Of a stretch of DNA of 64,000 bases, positions 46,037-59,000 are shown piece by piece. Source of the DNA: Kitagawia praeruptora (Eukaryota; Streptophyta; Magnoliopsida; Apiales; Apiaceae). The notes beneath the pieces are model-generated. The model searched no databases. It was given only the letters and a program-made list of their open reading frames with translations, and was not told the DNA's origin. A program made the translations under genes and the position numbers. The first letter of the stretch is position 1, and every line of letters begins with the position of its first letter. The stretch is taken from assembly GCA_037693485.1 (NCBI GenBank), contig CM075345.1, positions 88,742,001 through 88,806,000 on the forward strand, given 5' to 3'.

Positions 46037-47480
46037 AAAGGATTCCGTCCCGGAATCAGGTAGAATCGAAGGGTTACTCGTCTGTCATTTCACTTTCCAG
46101 TTCCCTGATCAATCCTTAATCGTTCTAATGCTTTTACAGCACATCTCACTAGTGCTACGATACATCCTTTATCCTTGTTCACCAACTTTGCTACTTCTCG
46201 TACAACACATTATTCGGGTTATGCTTTTACTTAGTCGTATACTATTACCCTTATTGGTATCTGTATTGACTTCGGTATCACTATCGTGCTGTGAATTTAG
46301 AGATAACCTTACTCGTACTGTACATTCCTAATCGCTTTAATCTTCGCAATTTCGATTGATATATGGAAATAGAAGAATTTATTGAGAGATCACTATGATC
46401 AATGAACATTTGTTATATTGCATAGTTAGTACAGAAGGTGGCCAGCCTTTAGTACTTGACAAGCAATTAAACAAGTTATGGTATTCTACTTAGACTTCTT
46501 TCATACAGACAGATTGTCACGTAGCAGTACCTCCCCTCCTTAAAGGGTTGTTCTTCTCAATTCATAAAGAAGATGAATAAGAGAGAAGAAAAGAAAAAGA
46601 ATTTTAAAGAATTATAGAAAATTCTCAGGATTGTAAAATATCATACTTAGAATTTACCTCTGAACGATAGAGGTTCATCAGAGAAGAGAAATAATCGCAA
46701 TCGTATCAAATACTACTTTATCGTACTCTCACGTGTCAACATATCCTCGCTGCTCTGTCCACAATCCCATGAACCTATTCTCTCGTTCAATCTTAGCAAC
46801 TCACTTTTGGAAATTCTTCAACCTTTCCAGTTAAATCTTAGATTTCTCGCTTGCCGTCATTGTTACTGACATTCCATGTCACGCTACTAGCTTGTTCATA
46901 TTCATAATACTTAACACTATCAGGTTGTCATTCCGAGAGTTCGTCAGAGGACCCATTCATCAGTCCATTCGTAATGTTCCTTTCTTCACGTTCCATAATT
47001 ACTTTCTAATCTTTCTTTATCAATCACATCCGTCTTATTGTCTGATCCTTATTCACTTCTGTAATTTACCTCCACTGTTATCTCATTATCAATACGTCCT
47101 TTGTACTTGGCACCTTCTTATTGGTATCCCGTCACATTTACTCAATAAGCAACACGTTTTGGGGTCAAACTTTCCTTTGTTCAACCATCTAAATTCTCAC
47201 TTTCTCGCTCCACGAGTCTCCTTATTACTCAATCAATCTATTCCAAATTTCCTCAAATTCTCCCTACTTAAAGAGAGTTAATCTGTACGTCATTTATGCT
47301 TTCAATTTCAACTTTCCATTGTGACCAACAACCTTTGCCAGGTCAATTTCCTACATTTCTAGCTTCATTGTTGGGGTTTCTCAGGAGTCCACATATCTAA
47401 CTCCCTTATTGATTCTTAACTCTTTATTCGTTTCTATTGGTCACTTGGTTTTCATTTCTACTATAATCACTTTATGAACC
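46037..47480. other. Interior of element B next to its 3' LTR, no domain recognised
   Basis: Pyrimidine-rich on the plus strand, with only short frames on either strand (for example 46892-47281, plus) and none showing integrase or chromodomain motifs. Most likely 3' untranslated sequence of element B. Confidence 0.5.
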
Positions 47481-47907
47481 TGTTGCCCAGTAAATAACAA
47501 TTGTAGAAGGGGGGGTTGAATACAATTGTATAAGATTTTCGACTTAAACAAATAACACAAGTATGAATCAATAACAGCTTTATTAATTTTGATATAAAAC
47601 TGTTACAAAACTCTCTTAAGAAATTCTTATGTTCTTAAGAGCTGCTAGGTTACAAGATAAATCGTGTAAGCGATTACTTTAATGTAAAACCTAAACTGTG
47701 TTTATATAGAGTACACAGTTACACTATCAATTACAAGATATTCTAAATCAATTACATATATCTCTGAATGCATATCTTGTATGATAGCTGCCTTCCTATA
47801 ATCTAGGAACCGACATATCAATCTTCCTTGATCTCTGGTCTGATGAGAATCTTCACGAAATACTGACCAGCTTCTAATCCTGATAATAGTCCAATACTGA
47901 CGTTGTA
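47481..47907 (-). repeat. 3' LTR of SIRE-B, distal part
   Basis: On the plus strand it starts TGTTGCCCAG. It continues, after SIRE-A and its TTGTA duplication, at 60410-60484 and ends ATATCTAACA. The two parts add up to about 502 bp. In element direction the LTR starts TGTTAGATATTG, next to a polypurine tract at 60485-60498. Confidence 0.85.
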
Positions 47908-48417
47908 TGTTAGAAATGATTGATGAGAACAGTGTTTGGAAGCTAAAGTCAGAAAACAGAGTTTAGCTGGAAGCAGTCAGAGTTTGATTAAACACTGACT
48001 GGAAGCGCAAACAGAGTTTGTTAAACTCTGTAGCGGTATTGTCTGAAGAGTCAACAGTGTTTGAAGATTGATAAATATGGAAGCAATATCTTTGGAGATT
48101 GAAAAGCTGTCAAAGAGATTGAGTTGACTTGGAAGACTGAAGCAATCGTGATTGATATCAATTGTATAGCTTGATTTTAGGAGTATCAGTTACTGATTGT
48201 ACGAAGCTGTATGTTCTATAAATACAGTTAGGTTAACCCTAGAAGGGTAGTCGAACATTTGAGATATTCATCCATTGTAACCTAAGCAGCTCTCTGTGAT
48301 ATTTACATCACCGAGAGAGGAATTATTAATTCCAAACAATTTTTAATTGTTAAACAGTGTGTTCTTGTTAAGTTACTCATACAGTATTTGATTGCTTATT
48401 GTGTATTCGACCTAACA
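47908..48417 (+). repeat. 5' LTR of SIRE-A
   Basis: 510 bp. It contains CAGAGTTT and AAACTCTG words in both orientations and a TATA box at 48217. Confidence 0.96.
48217..48224 (+). promoter_or_regulatory. TATA box in the SIRE-A LTR
   Basis: TATAAATA, within TTCTATAAATACAG, about 200 bp before the LTR end and well placed to drive the element's transcript. Confidence 0.75.
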
Positions 48418-48419
48418 AG

Positions 48420-48431
48420 TGGTATCAGAGC
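48420..48431 (+). other. Primer-binding site of SIRE-A
   Basis: TGGTATCAGAGC lies two bases after the LTR, matching the initiator tRNA-Met 3' end. Confidence 0.92.
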
Positions 48432-48480
48432 CTAATCTGTTACTTTATTACAGTTAAAGATCCAAACACAAAAGTAATCA

Positions 48481-50718
48481 ATGGCAGAGATTCCTCCACC
48501 ATCTGAGAAAGCCCCTACTACTGTTAGTAGGTATGAAACAATAAGGGTTCCTATACTTAGGCCATCAGAGTATGCAATTTGGAAGGTGAAAATGACCATG
48601 TTTCTGGAGGCTACAGATCCAGAATACCTTGATAGAATTTATGAAGGTCCTCACAAACCAACAAAATTATCTGCTGCTGCTGCTGGTGAGGAATCAAAGG
48701 TCATTCCAAAGGAAAAGAAAGATCTAACTGCTGAGGATCTTTCATCTATTGCAAAGGATGCAAAAGTGAGACATTTACTTCACAGTGCATTAGACAATGT
48801 TATGTCTAATAAAGTGATTAATTGCACAACTGCAAAGGAAATATGGGATGCACTTGAGGTTAGGTGTCAAGGAACTCCTGCAATCAAGAAAAACAGAAGA
48901 AACATACTCACTCAGGAGTATGAGCACTTTGAGGCAAAGTCTGATGAAACCATGACAGAAACATTTGACAGATTCTGTAAACTGCTCAATGATTTGTCAT
49001 TGGTTAACAAAGAATATGATTTAGAAGACTCAAATCTCAAGTTTCTTCTTTCTCTACCTGAAAAGTGGGATGTGAAAACAACCACTATTAGAGATAATTA
49101 TGAACTTGGTGAAACAGAGATTGATGAAATTTATGGGCTGCTCAAAACCCATGAATTGGAATTGGAGCAGAGAAACAAAAGAACAAGTAGAAAGTCAAAA
49201 TCTGTTGCACTCAAGGTTGAGGAGAAACCATCAAAGAAGGAGGCATCAAGGAGAAAGGCAAAAGGGAAAGCCTTAGTCATCCATTCAGAGAATGAGTCAT
49301 CAAACACTGATGTTGACTCAAACACAGATGGTTCATCTGATTCTGAAGATGATGAAGAGATGATGCAAATGGCTGCATTGATGGTAAAGACCTTCAAGAA
49401 GATGGGTTACAAGAACTTCAAGAAGGGAAAGAGATTCTCAAGGGACTACTCAAAGTCTGACAAGAAGAATTTCAAGAAAGCTGAGGGAAAGGACTTCAAA
49501 TCTGGAAAGAAAGATAAGTCTGAGATTCAATGCTACAAGTGTAAGGAGATGGGACACTATGCTCCAGAGTGCAAGAAGGGTAAAACTGAAAAGGCACTCT
49601 ACACCAAAGGCAGAGATTGGGCAGACACTTCAGATTCAGATGAGGAAGTCAACTATGCTCTCATGGCTACTACTCAGACTGAAAATGATGATCTCAAGGT
49701 ACCTCCAACCACTTATGCTTATAACACTGATAATATAACTGAATTAAGAATTTATCTTAAAGCATTGCATATCAGTTATAGAGATCAGACCTTAGAAAAT
49801 GAGAGGATAAAGTCTGAGTGTTCTCAACTCAAAGAAAGAAATAAACTTGTTGAGGAACAGTTAGAGAACATGAATAAAATTCAAAAAGAGAGAGATGATG
49901 CAGTGTTTATTGAACAGGAGTTGCTAGGTAAGTATAAGCAACTAGAATCTGAATTGGAGGATAGTAAACACATCATTAAAACTTGGACACACTCTGGCAA
50001 AGACACTCAAGAAGTGTTTCAGTCAGACACAGTAGGTCTAGGTTACTCTGTAGGAGATGAACTTAGATTTGAAAATCAGGTAAAGGTTAGACCACATTGT
50101 TCATCTGAGGGTAATGTCATGGGAACAGGTGGACCTAAGACTGAAGCACAGAAAAAGGCTGTTAAAGAGTCATATGCTAAAACTTTTGTTAAAGAGGCTA
50201 ACATTGGTTTAATGACAGATAAACAATTCAAGCATAAGCTTAAGGAGATAAAATCTGTCAACAAACAGAGATTGCCTAAGAAAAACAAAAATGGAAAAGT
50301 AGGCATAACTTCTGGAATTAAGCCAATGCTTGCTTCATTAGCTCCTAGAAAAACATGCTTTAATTGTGGTAGCACTAATCATCTTGCTAGTTTCTGCAGT
50401 AAGAATAAGAACATTAATTCTTTGCCCTCTAAAACTGCAGTAAAGAGTGATTATGTGAGAACTAGACCACAGACTTTATGCAAACACTGTGGAAGTACTT
50501 GGCATTCTATTTACACTTGCAGAGATTATCATGCTATTTACTATAATTACTATGAACCCAAGCCAAATTTGAAATGGGTTAAAGTAAACTCTGCAAATGT
50601 AAACTCTGAAAAAGTTAGCTTAAACTCTGTTAATGTGAATTCCGCTGCAAAAGCTAACAGAATTAAGAAAGCCAAAGGATCCAAGCAAGTCTGGATCCTT
50701 AAAACTAATAATCAGTGA
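48481..50718 (+). CDS. SIRE-A gag, 745 aa
   Basis: Intact frame from the first ATG after the PBS. Residues 30-250 form the copia gag (UBN2-type) domain: YAIWKVKMTMFLEA, TTAKEIWDALEVRCQG, ETFDRFCKLLNDLSL, FLLSLPEKWDVKTTTI. An acidic and then Lys/Phe-rich stretch follows (NTDVDSNTDGSSDSEDDEE, FKKGKRFS). The first knuckle is CYKCKEMGHYAPEC at about residue 351; then comes a predicted coiled-coil-like part (430-500, NERIKSECSQLKERNKLVEE). Two further CCHC knuckles lie at about residues 626 (CFNCGSTNHLASFC) and 667 (CKHCGSTWHSIYTC). It packages element RNA in cytoplasmic virus-like particles. The C-terminus repeats Asn-Ser/Val encoded by AAACTCTG words. The stop at 50716-50718 is followed by pol 10 bases later in another frame. 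Confidence 0.92.
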   Translation: MAEIPPPSEKAPTTVSRYETIRVPILRPSEYAIWKVKMTMFLEATDPEYLDRIYEGPHKPTKLSAAAAGEESKVIPKEKKDLTAEDLSSIAKDAKVRHLLHSALDNVMSNKVINCTTAKEIWDALEVRCQGTPAIKKNRRNILTQEYEHFEAKSDETMTETFDRFCKLLNDLSLVNKEYDLEDSNLKFLLSLPEKWDVKTTTIRDNYELGETEIDEIYGLLKTHELELEQRNKRTSRKSKSVALKVEEKPSKKEASRRKAKGKALVIHSENESSNTDVDSNTDGSSDSEDDEEMMQMAALMVKTFKKMGYKNFKKGKRFSRDYSKSDKKNFKKAEGKDFKSGKKDKSEIQCYKCKEMGHYAPECKKGKTEKALYTKGRDWADTSDSDEEVNYALMATTQTENDDLKVPPTTYAYNTDNITELRIYLKALHISYRDQTLENERIKSECSQLKERNKLVEEQLENMNKIQKERDDAVFIEQELLGKYKQLESELEDSKHIIKTWTHSGKDTQEVFQSDTVGLGYSVGDELRFENQVKVRPHCSSEGNVMGTGGPKTEAQKKAVKESYAKTFVKEANIGLMTDKQFKHKLKEIKSVNKQRLPKKNKNGKVGITSGIKPMLASLAPRKTCFNCGSTNHLASFCSKNKNINSLPSKTAVKSDYVRTRPQTLCKHCGSTWHSIYTCRDYHAIYYNYYEPKPNLKWVKVNSANVNSEKVSLNSVNVNSAAKANRIKKAKGSKQVWILKTNNQ

Positions 50719-50728
50719 TTGTTTGTGA

Positions 50729-53700
50729 TTGCAGGGCAACAGGGTTAGTACCCTAGTCGTGGACAGTGGATGTTCAGGACACATGACAGGAAATAAAGCC
50801 CTGCTATCAGAGTTTGAGGAGAAGGCTGGCCCAGAAGTTTCCTATGGAGATGGCAACATAGGACATACACTGGGATATGGCAACATTAATCTTGGAAATG
50901 TCATCATCACAAATGTAGCTCTTGTTCCAGGACTTAAGCATGATTTGCTATCTGTGAGTCAAATCTGTGACAGAGGATATCATGTAGATTTTCAGCCTGA
51001 ATATTGTCAAGTGATCAGTAAATCTACAGGGAAAGTTGCTCTAGTTGGAAACAGACACAATAACATCTATGAAATCAAATTGTCAACAAACACTGATGGC
51101 AAAGCAGTGTGTCTGTCTACAAGGATGTCCAGTGAAGAGAGTTGGAAATGGCACAAGAAACTCTCTCATTTGAATCTGAACAACATCAATGAGCTAATCA
51201 AGAATGATCTTGTAAGAGGTCTACCAAAGTCCTTGTTGAATGTAGAAGGACTGTGTGATTCTTGTCAAAAGGCCAAACAGAGAAAAACATCTTTCAAAAG
51301 CAAATCTGAGTCTTCAATTGCTGATCCTTATCATCTACTACATGTTGATCTTTTTGGTCCAGTGAATGTGATGTCTCTTGGAAAGAAGAAATATGCATTA
51401 GTCATTGTTGATGAATATACCAGATTCACATGGGTATATTTTCTTGCAAAGAAGGATGAAACTGCATTAACACTGACAGAACATGTAATTCAACTGGAAA
51501 AAGGGTCAGAGCATCAAGTGAAGATAATCAGAAGTGACAATGGAACTGAATTCAGGAATTCATCTATGGAAGAATTTTGCAAGAGTAAAGGGATAAAACA
51601 AGAGTTTTCTGCACCTGGTACTCCACAACAAAATGGTGTAGTGGAGAGAAAGAACAGAACCTTGATAGAAGCTGCCAGAACCATGCTAGATGAAGCAAAA
51701 TTGCCAACATATTTCTGAGCAGAAGCAGTTCAAACTGCTTGTTTTACTCAAAATGCAACACTGATCAACAAGCATGGTAAAACACCATATGAAATGCTGA
51801 AGAAGAAAAAGCCAAATCTAAAATATTTTCATATTTTTGGATGCAAGTGCTTTGTGTTGAAGACTCATCCTGAACAGTTGACCAAGTTTGACCTAAAGGC
51901 AGATGAAGGTATTTTTGTTGGCTATCCACTGTCAACTAAGGCATTCAGAGTTTATAATCTGAGAACCAGAGTGATCATGGAATCAATTCATGTGTCATTT
52001 GATGACAAGAAGATAACTGGACTTGAAGATGTAGATGAACATGATCAACTGCATTTTGAAGAGGAAGATTTATTCTCTGAAAAAGTAAACTCTGATCAGA
52101 CTGATGTGTCAAACTCTGTTGATCTAAACTCTGAACCTCTACTGGTAAATACTGAAGAAACTCTTCAATCAGAAACAAGGGAAGAACCAGTTGAGGGGGA
52201 GCATGAAGAATCACATCAAAGTGAAAATTCAAACACTGATAGTGACTCAAATGATAACTCTGAATCAAACACTGTTGATTCAAACTCTGATCATTCAAAT
52301 TCTGAGCAGTCACATTCAGGGGGAGCATCTGAAAATGTAGAAAGACACCAGGAAAATCAGGAGAACATGGATCAAGGGGGAGGATCACATGATGACAGAA
52401 GCAATCTGCCTTCTGCAAGAAAATGGACTAAATCTCACACACCTGATTTGATTATTGGTGATCCAGATGCAAAAGTAAGGACAAGAAGTGCAACAACAAA
52501 TGAATGTCTTTTTCATGCATTCTTGTCACAATCTGAGCCAAAGAAAGTGGAAGAAGCTCTTAAAGATGCTGACTGGATAACAGCAATGCAAGAAGAGCTA
52601 AATGAATTTGAAAGAAATGAAGTGTGGACACTTGTACCAAGGCCCAAGAACAGATCCATTGTTGGTACTAAATGGGTTTTCAGGAATAAAACTGATAGTG
52701 AGGGTGTTATCACAAGGAACAAGGCAAGACTGGTTGCAAAAGGCTACTCACAACAGGAAGGAATTGACTATGATGAAACATTTGCACCAGTGGCTAGATT
52801 GGAGGCAATCAGAATTTTTCTAGCATATGCCTCCCACATGAAATTCAAAGTGTTTCAGATGGATGTGAAAAGTGCATTTTTGAATGGAAAACTTGAAGAA
52901 GAAGTGTTTGTGGAACAACCACCAGGGTTTGTAGATCCAAAATATCCAGATTATGTCTACAGGTTAGACAAGGCACTCTATGGACTTAAGCAGGCACCAA
53001 GGGCATGGTATGAAACCCTTGCCAAATTTCTACTAGAAAGTGGATTTAACAGAGGTACTATTGACAAAACTCTGTTTTACTTCCAAAATGGTAGTGATTT
53101 GCTTTTAGTTCAGATATATGTGGATGACATCATTTTTGGGTCTACTAATGATAAACTCTGTAAGAAGTTTGCCAAACTCATGCAGTCAAGATATCAAATG
53201 AGTATGATGGGAGAGCTTAGTTATTTTCTAGGCCTACATGTGAAGCAAACAGATGATGGAATTTTTATAAATCAAGCAAAATATACCAGAAACCTTCTCA
53301 AGAAATTTGGTATGCTTGACTGTTCATCTGCAACAACTCCCATGGCAACTGCAACAAAATTGGACAAAAATGAAGGGTCATCAGTAGATATGACAAGTTA
53401 AAGAGGAATGATTGGTTCTTTGCTCTATTTGACAGCTAGCAGACCTGATATCATGTATGCAACTTGCTTGTGTGCAAGGTTCCAGGCTGATCCAAGAGAA
53501 CCACATTTAACAGCAGTAAAGAGAATATTCAAGTACCTGAAGGGCACTATAACTTTGGGGCTGTGGTATCCAAGGGAATCAGAGTTTAAACTTCTTGGTT
53601 ACTCTGATGCAGACTTTGCTGGATGTAAGATAGACAGAAAAAGCACCAGTGGAAGTTGTCAATTTCTGGGTGACAGACTTGTTTCCTGGTATAGCAAGAA

Positions 53701-54061
53701 ACAGAAGTCAATATCTACATCTACAGCTGAAGCAGAGTATATTGCTGCTGGTAGCTGTTGTGCACAGATTTTATGGATGAAGAATCAACTGCTGGATTAT
53801 GGATTAAGGTATACCAAGATACCTATTTACTGTGATAATCAAAGTGCTATTGCAATGACAGGTAATCCAGTGCAACATTCAATGACAAAGCACATCAGCA
53901 TAAGGTATCACTTCATCAGAGAGCATGTAGAGGAAGGCAACATTGAGCTTCACTTTGTGTCTACAGAACAACAACTTGCAGATATCTTCACCAAGCCATT
54001 GAGTGAAGCCACATTTACAAGACTGGTCAATGAACTAGGAATGGTCTCTAGTTTTGACTAG
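50729..54061 (+). pseudogene. SIRE-A pol: protease, integrase, RT, RNase H; two in-frame stops
   Basis: A single 1,111-codon frame interrupted by TGA at 51716-51718 and TAA at 53399-53401. Order: protease active site VVDSGCSGHMTG; pre-integrase zinc finger (WHKKLSHLN with CDSCQKAKQ); integrase core with Asp in LLHVDLFGPV, Asp in IRSDNGTEF and Glu in NGVVERKNRTL; RT with WVFRNKTDSEG, LVAKGYSQQEGIDY, FQMDVKSAFLNG, catalytic YVDDIIFGST; RNase H with YSDADFAGCKIDRKSTSG, TAEAEYIAA, YCDNQSAI and the usual end DIFTKPL. The first stop lies just after the integrase Glu and the second between RT and RNase H. Pol lies in a different frame from gag, with no overlap, so gag-pol fusion would need a frameshift. 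No alternative start is convincing. Confidence 0.9.
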
Positions 54062-56083
54062 AGATGTTGGTTAGACTCAAAAACTCATTGCTCATGATTT
54101 AAAACATTGTTAAGTGCTATGTGAACCTTGGTATTAAACTCTGTTCTGCATGCTAATGTTTAAATCTTTTTAAACTCTGTCAGCATGTCTGTCTGTTAAA
54201 TACTGTTAACTTGTTAGATACACTCAGTAAATTCAGAATTGATTATTGTCTGAATGAAAACACCAATGAAGAAATATGTATGAAGCATGATTCACAGTAA
54301 TTAAATCATGATTCTTTCTGAGTCACTGCTATCTAATCAGACTTTGTGCAGAAAATTAACACAGCATGATACTGTTTCATATTTATAGCATCTCTTAGTT
54401 TATTAAGTCCTAAACTCTGAGTCTATGAATATTGTGTGCATGGCCACTCATAAATAATTTTGGTTATTGATGAACTCTAAACTCTGATCAGTGACATTCT
54501 GTTTCCAAAGGTATGGTTCATGATGATTCCTTGTTTGTACTTGTGAAAATCATAAAACTTGAGATGTGTCAGTGATTAGTTTGGTGAGTTCAGACTCATG
54601 TTTACACCCTGTGAGAGTTTGAGCCAAATCAGTGATTGATACATTTTCTATCAATCAGTATTTATTGTTGTGTGATATTCATCAGGTAGTATGTTTCTCT
54701 AGAACTTGTATTAAACCATTTTGAGACTACATGATATGTGTGTGTGCATGAAAATGATAAAGGCAATAGGATTTACCATTCTTTCAAACACTGTTCAAAA
54801 TTCTTTTGAACATTGTACAAACAATGTATAAACACTGTTCATAAATTCCATCCTTAGTAAACCCCTTTGAGCCTTATTAACTGCTCATTTTTCTTATACT
54901 CTGAAGTATTTAGAGCAGTTAAATATTTTTTTTCTCAAACAGATGAGTGTTTCTCAAGAAAAGAAAAAGTTTACTCAGTATATATGCTAAATAAAAAAAA
55001 AATATATAAAAAAAAAATAAAAAATAAAAAAATAAAAAAAAAGAAAAAGAGCATATATACTGATCTTGTACAAATATATACTGTGACTGAACACTTTGTT
55101 CTATGATGTTCAGCTTGAAATCACTCATGAATAAAACATCTCTTTTCATCTGTTTGATCTTACTCCATTTAAACCCTGAATAAAGTCCTTTTGATTTGTG
55201 AATACATGTACTCAAAGTAGTGTAGAATTGGTGGACATTCAAGCATATGGTAGACTCTGCTATTTCTGATTGAATGTGAGTGTAAACACATCACCTAAAC
55301 ACTTGTGTGCTTTGAGAGTTTGTGAGGTTATACAGTTCATGACTGTTATTCACTGAATGATGCTCTAATTTCTATCTCTTGATATTTTTGTCTTTAAAGA
55401 CTGTGTGCTTACTTGGATAGTCATGGACATCAAAGGGAATGGAAGTTTTCAGATTTCTGTATAACAGTAACTACAGAGTTTAGCATTCATCAAACAATCA
55501 GTGTTTAATATGAGAGTTTGTGCATTCAGTGTTTATTAACTGTTTGTTATGGATTTTATGAAATATTAGATGCTCTAAAAATTGATTTCAGTAAACTCTG
55601 CTTCACACACACTAAATTCACAACTGTGCAATTTTTGAAAGGGTTTTAGTGATAAAGTTGAAAAATTGATAAACACTGTTGAGTTGTGTTAAGTACTCTG
55701 AGGTAAAAATTTCATTGAGATGATTTGACTATTTTGGAGTAATTGGGGTAGTTGACAACTGTTAATTAGTGTTAATATGTCTAAGTGTCGTGATTATAGT
55801 AATGACAGCGGTAATTATTGAGTGCTCCATTGGTTGTTTGACACGTGTCCCATGATGGTGTCCCACTCACACATTACTCGCGCCTTTACTGCATAAACGA
55901 TTGAGTTTTAGTTTACTCTAATCGTTTTTATTCTCTCACCTCACATCTATTCACATTCACCCACTCATAATTACTTACATACTCATTCATTTTCACACTT
56001 TTCATATACTCTCCTTCACTTTTTGATAAACACTTCCAGTGCATTCAAATCTTTTCTCTGAATATCTTCGTATCTTGTTACTA
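54062..56083 (+). other. Spacer between pol and the extra ORF of SIRE-A
   Basis: 2.0 kb with no coding region. It is dotted with AAACTCTG and AAACACTG words (for example near 54137, 54171, 54410, 54480, 54786, 54831, 55595 and 55668). An A-rich tract lies at 54985-55046. An acceptor-like TTTTTTTTCTCAAACAG ends at 54942. The last 200 bp turn CT/CA-rich after an ACACGTGT box, like a plant promoter and leader. Confidence 0.6.
55841..55848 (+). promoter_or_regulatory. G-box-like ACACGTGT upstream of the extra ORF
   Basis: A palindromic CACGTG core 236 bp before the ATG at 56084, followed by a pyrimidine-rich leader. G-boxes bind bZIP/bHLH factors in plants; no TATA box was found nearby, so a promoter role is only a possibility. 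Confidence 0.35.
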
Positions 56084-59000
56084 ATGGCAACTAAAGCATT
56101 TGATGCAGCAGGGTTAGTCTTTCTCCCTAGTAACTATGCAGCACCATTGGATAATGAAAATGCTCCACAGGCGTTTCACTTGTTCCAAAACTTCTTGAAC
56201 GATTCTGAGATAGGGACGGCTCTAACTGCACCACCAACATTATCTGCTTCACAGATTGCTACTTTCTGGACAAACTCTGAATATGATGATGGAGGAGAGG
56301 CTGGCACTCCAACAATCATTTTCACTCATGAAGAATCAGAGTATATCATTACTCCAACCACTGTCAGGGATGCTTTGGACTTTGAGACACACACTTCTTA
56401 CAGTGTTGTTGGTCATGATAGATTGAGGACAATGTTGGAGCAAATTGGATGTGCAGGAAACTTGAACAAGATAGGGTCTTTGAGACGGCCAAGTTTGAGA
56501 AAGGAATGGAGTTTCTTCTTTGATTGTATAACAAGGGCTTTTGGAAAGAAGACAACAAACTGGGATGCACTGCCTCTGGATACTCTCCAAATTGGTCATG
56601 CTCTACTATATGGAGGTAACTTCGATTTTGGTAGACTAGTACTAATGAACTTGGGAGAGCGATTGTCTGAGTCTACTACTGTTTATTTTGCTCGTTTTTG
56701 TCAATTGCTATTTAATGCATGTGTGCCTAACATTCCAATTGATGAAGCTGATGTAATTCAGCCTTTTCAAGTTGCTAAGAGAATGTTCACTGATTTGACA
56801 AACAAAGATGTCACTAAACAGCAAATACCTGAGTTGTTTATGCCTTTAGCCTTACAAAACTATGTAAACCAACCACAAGACCCTCAATCACCACAACAAA
56901 TGCCTGAACCACCAGAAACCATAAACTCTGAACCAACACCTCCAACACCCACAACTACTGCACCTACTACATCTCAACAACCACAACCAGAAACCTTAAA
57001 CTCTCCACCAATAAACTCTCAACCCTCAAACACTGAACCAATAAACACTGAACCATTAAACACTGAAACCTTAAACGCTGATACCTTACACTTTGAGCCA
57101 GCACCTACTGAACCAGCCAAAACCAAGCCAAAGAGAAAGAAACACACTGCCCAAAACACTAAACATTCAAAGGCTAAACAGACATTACCTGGAGCTGTTT
57201 ATACTAGAAGAATGAAGCAACATGCAAACAGACCTTCACTTTCACCACCAAAAGAAAGTTCAAGTGAAGATGAAGAGGAGATTGTTGTGCCAATCAAGAA
57301 GAGGAGATTAATTCTTTCTGATTCAGATGAAGAGAATGTTGTTGAAGCTCCAGAGGTGGTTTCACAGCAAACACCTACTGTTGAGGATACAGTGAATGTT
57401 GAAGTACCTGCAAAAGTTGACATGCCTGCAGAGAATATTGTGGATGACAAAGTAGAAATACCTGCAGAGGTTGAAATGCCTGCAGAGGATAATGTTACTG
57501 TTGAAATACCTACAGAGGATAAAATGCCTGTAGAAGAGGATCAAAGAGATGGTTTGTCACCAGTACATGATGTTCCTGAATCAATTCTTGATCCTGTCTC
57601 ACCTGTTATTCATGTTGAAGCTCCTGGTGTAGCTGATGAGCCTGCAGTACATGTTCCTGAAGCTGTGGCATCACACACAGAGCTGGTAACTTCTCCAATT
57701 CAAGACAAAGGTGATGAAGCTACAAAGGCAAACTCTGTTGCAGAACCTGTGCAACATGAGGTCATTATTGAAAAGGTTGCAGAAGTTATTGCAGAAACTG
57801 TGGCTGACACTGCTCAGCACAGTGGTTCTTTAAAGGGTGCTCAAGCTAAAGATGCAAGTGCTGAAGATGAATCTGACAGTAGTGCACACTCTGACTCTTT
57901 TGTGAGTGCACCTGCACAGACAGATAGTAAACATAAACCTTTTGCTCAGCCTTGTCCATCACATGCTGTTGAAGTAGAGCATCTTGCTAAATCTGCTGAA
58001 AATTGGTATAAACAAGATTGCATTTTTCCAAAAGGGAGAGCATCTGAGTTTGTTAAGCAAACTGCAAAGCAAATTTCAAATCCAGAAATCTTATCCTGTT
58101 TAAAGGCAACTGTGGTACAAGTCAAGACTCTGGAAGGAAATTTTGCTGACACTAAACAAGAAATTGCTTCCTTGAAGACTGAGATTCAGTCAAGAGAGTT
58201 GAAGATGGAAAGAGAGTCCAAAATAAAAGCTGTTCAGCTGTCCAAAGTTCAAGACACTCTCTTTGCCAGACTAGGAAAGGTTGAAGAAAATCAGACTGCT
58301 TTATCTGCTAAGGTGGACTCAATTGCAAACTCTTTAGAGCTCATTACATCAATACTAATTCCTGATGATGTCAAAAAGGGGGAGAGAGTGACTAAGTCTA
58401 AATGCAAAGTTTCTCAAACTCTGACTCAAAAGGATGATGCTGGAGATGGAGGGGCAAGTGATAAGAGCAAGGTTTTAAACTCTGAAAGGCAAACTCTGAG
58501 ATCTGGCAAATCTTTTAAATCACAGTCTGTTGGAACAAACACTGAAACTCAAGGTACCTCAAAGACCAAGAGTTTGGAATTAACATCAAACCCAAAGACT
58601 GATGAGGAGTTAGCTGTTAAGCTTTTCATGGAAGAGAATGCAGAAGGAGTGACCATAGAAGATGCTAAAGCTGAAGAGAAGAGTTTACAAGAAAAGCATC
58701 TGAAAGCTTTAAAGTCTGAAAAAGGAAAGAAGAATGTGAAAGTTGCTAAAGCTGCAAAGCCTGTTCTTAAAGGTATTCAAATCAAAGAACCTGTTGGTAC
58801 AGATCAAAGAATGCAAGTATTCAGAAAACCAACAGATGCAGAAGCTAAGCAAAAGCTGAAAAGTATAGTTACAACCTCTGTTGATACACATGTTGTACAG
58901 AAGAATGAAAACACAACCTCTGTTGCTGCACAAGTTGTGACCACACCATTATTGTCTTCTCAGTTGAAATCAACATTTAAAAGAGGTGCTCCTCATGATC

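Larger units (their letters stand above)
41407..47480 (-). mobile_element. Tekay-like element B, 3' end, inverted inside element A
   Basis: In minus orientation this shows a 3' LTR (41407-46022) and 1.46 kb of interior sequence, cut at 47480 by SIRE-B. The LTR ends (TGTAACACC... on the plus strand) and the adjacent polypurine tract fix the orientation. The target sequence on the left is AGACC (41402-41406). The other end should lie beyond the right edge, after SIRE-B. Confidence 0.82.

Noticed and set aside
46892..47281. 129-codon plus-strand frame
   Set aside because: Pyrimidine-rich interior of element B on its antisense strand; no motif seen.
54867..55242. Lys/Ile-rich frames near 54.9-55.2 kb
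   Set aside because: They arise from the A-rich tract at 54985-55046 in the SIRE-A spacer.
56039..56083. Upstream extension of the SIRE-A extra ORF
   Set aside because: It would need a GTG start; the ATG at 56084 is in good context and follows an acceptor-like and leader-like sequence.
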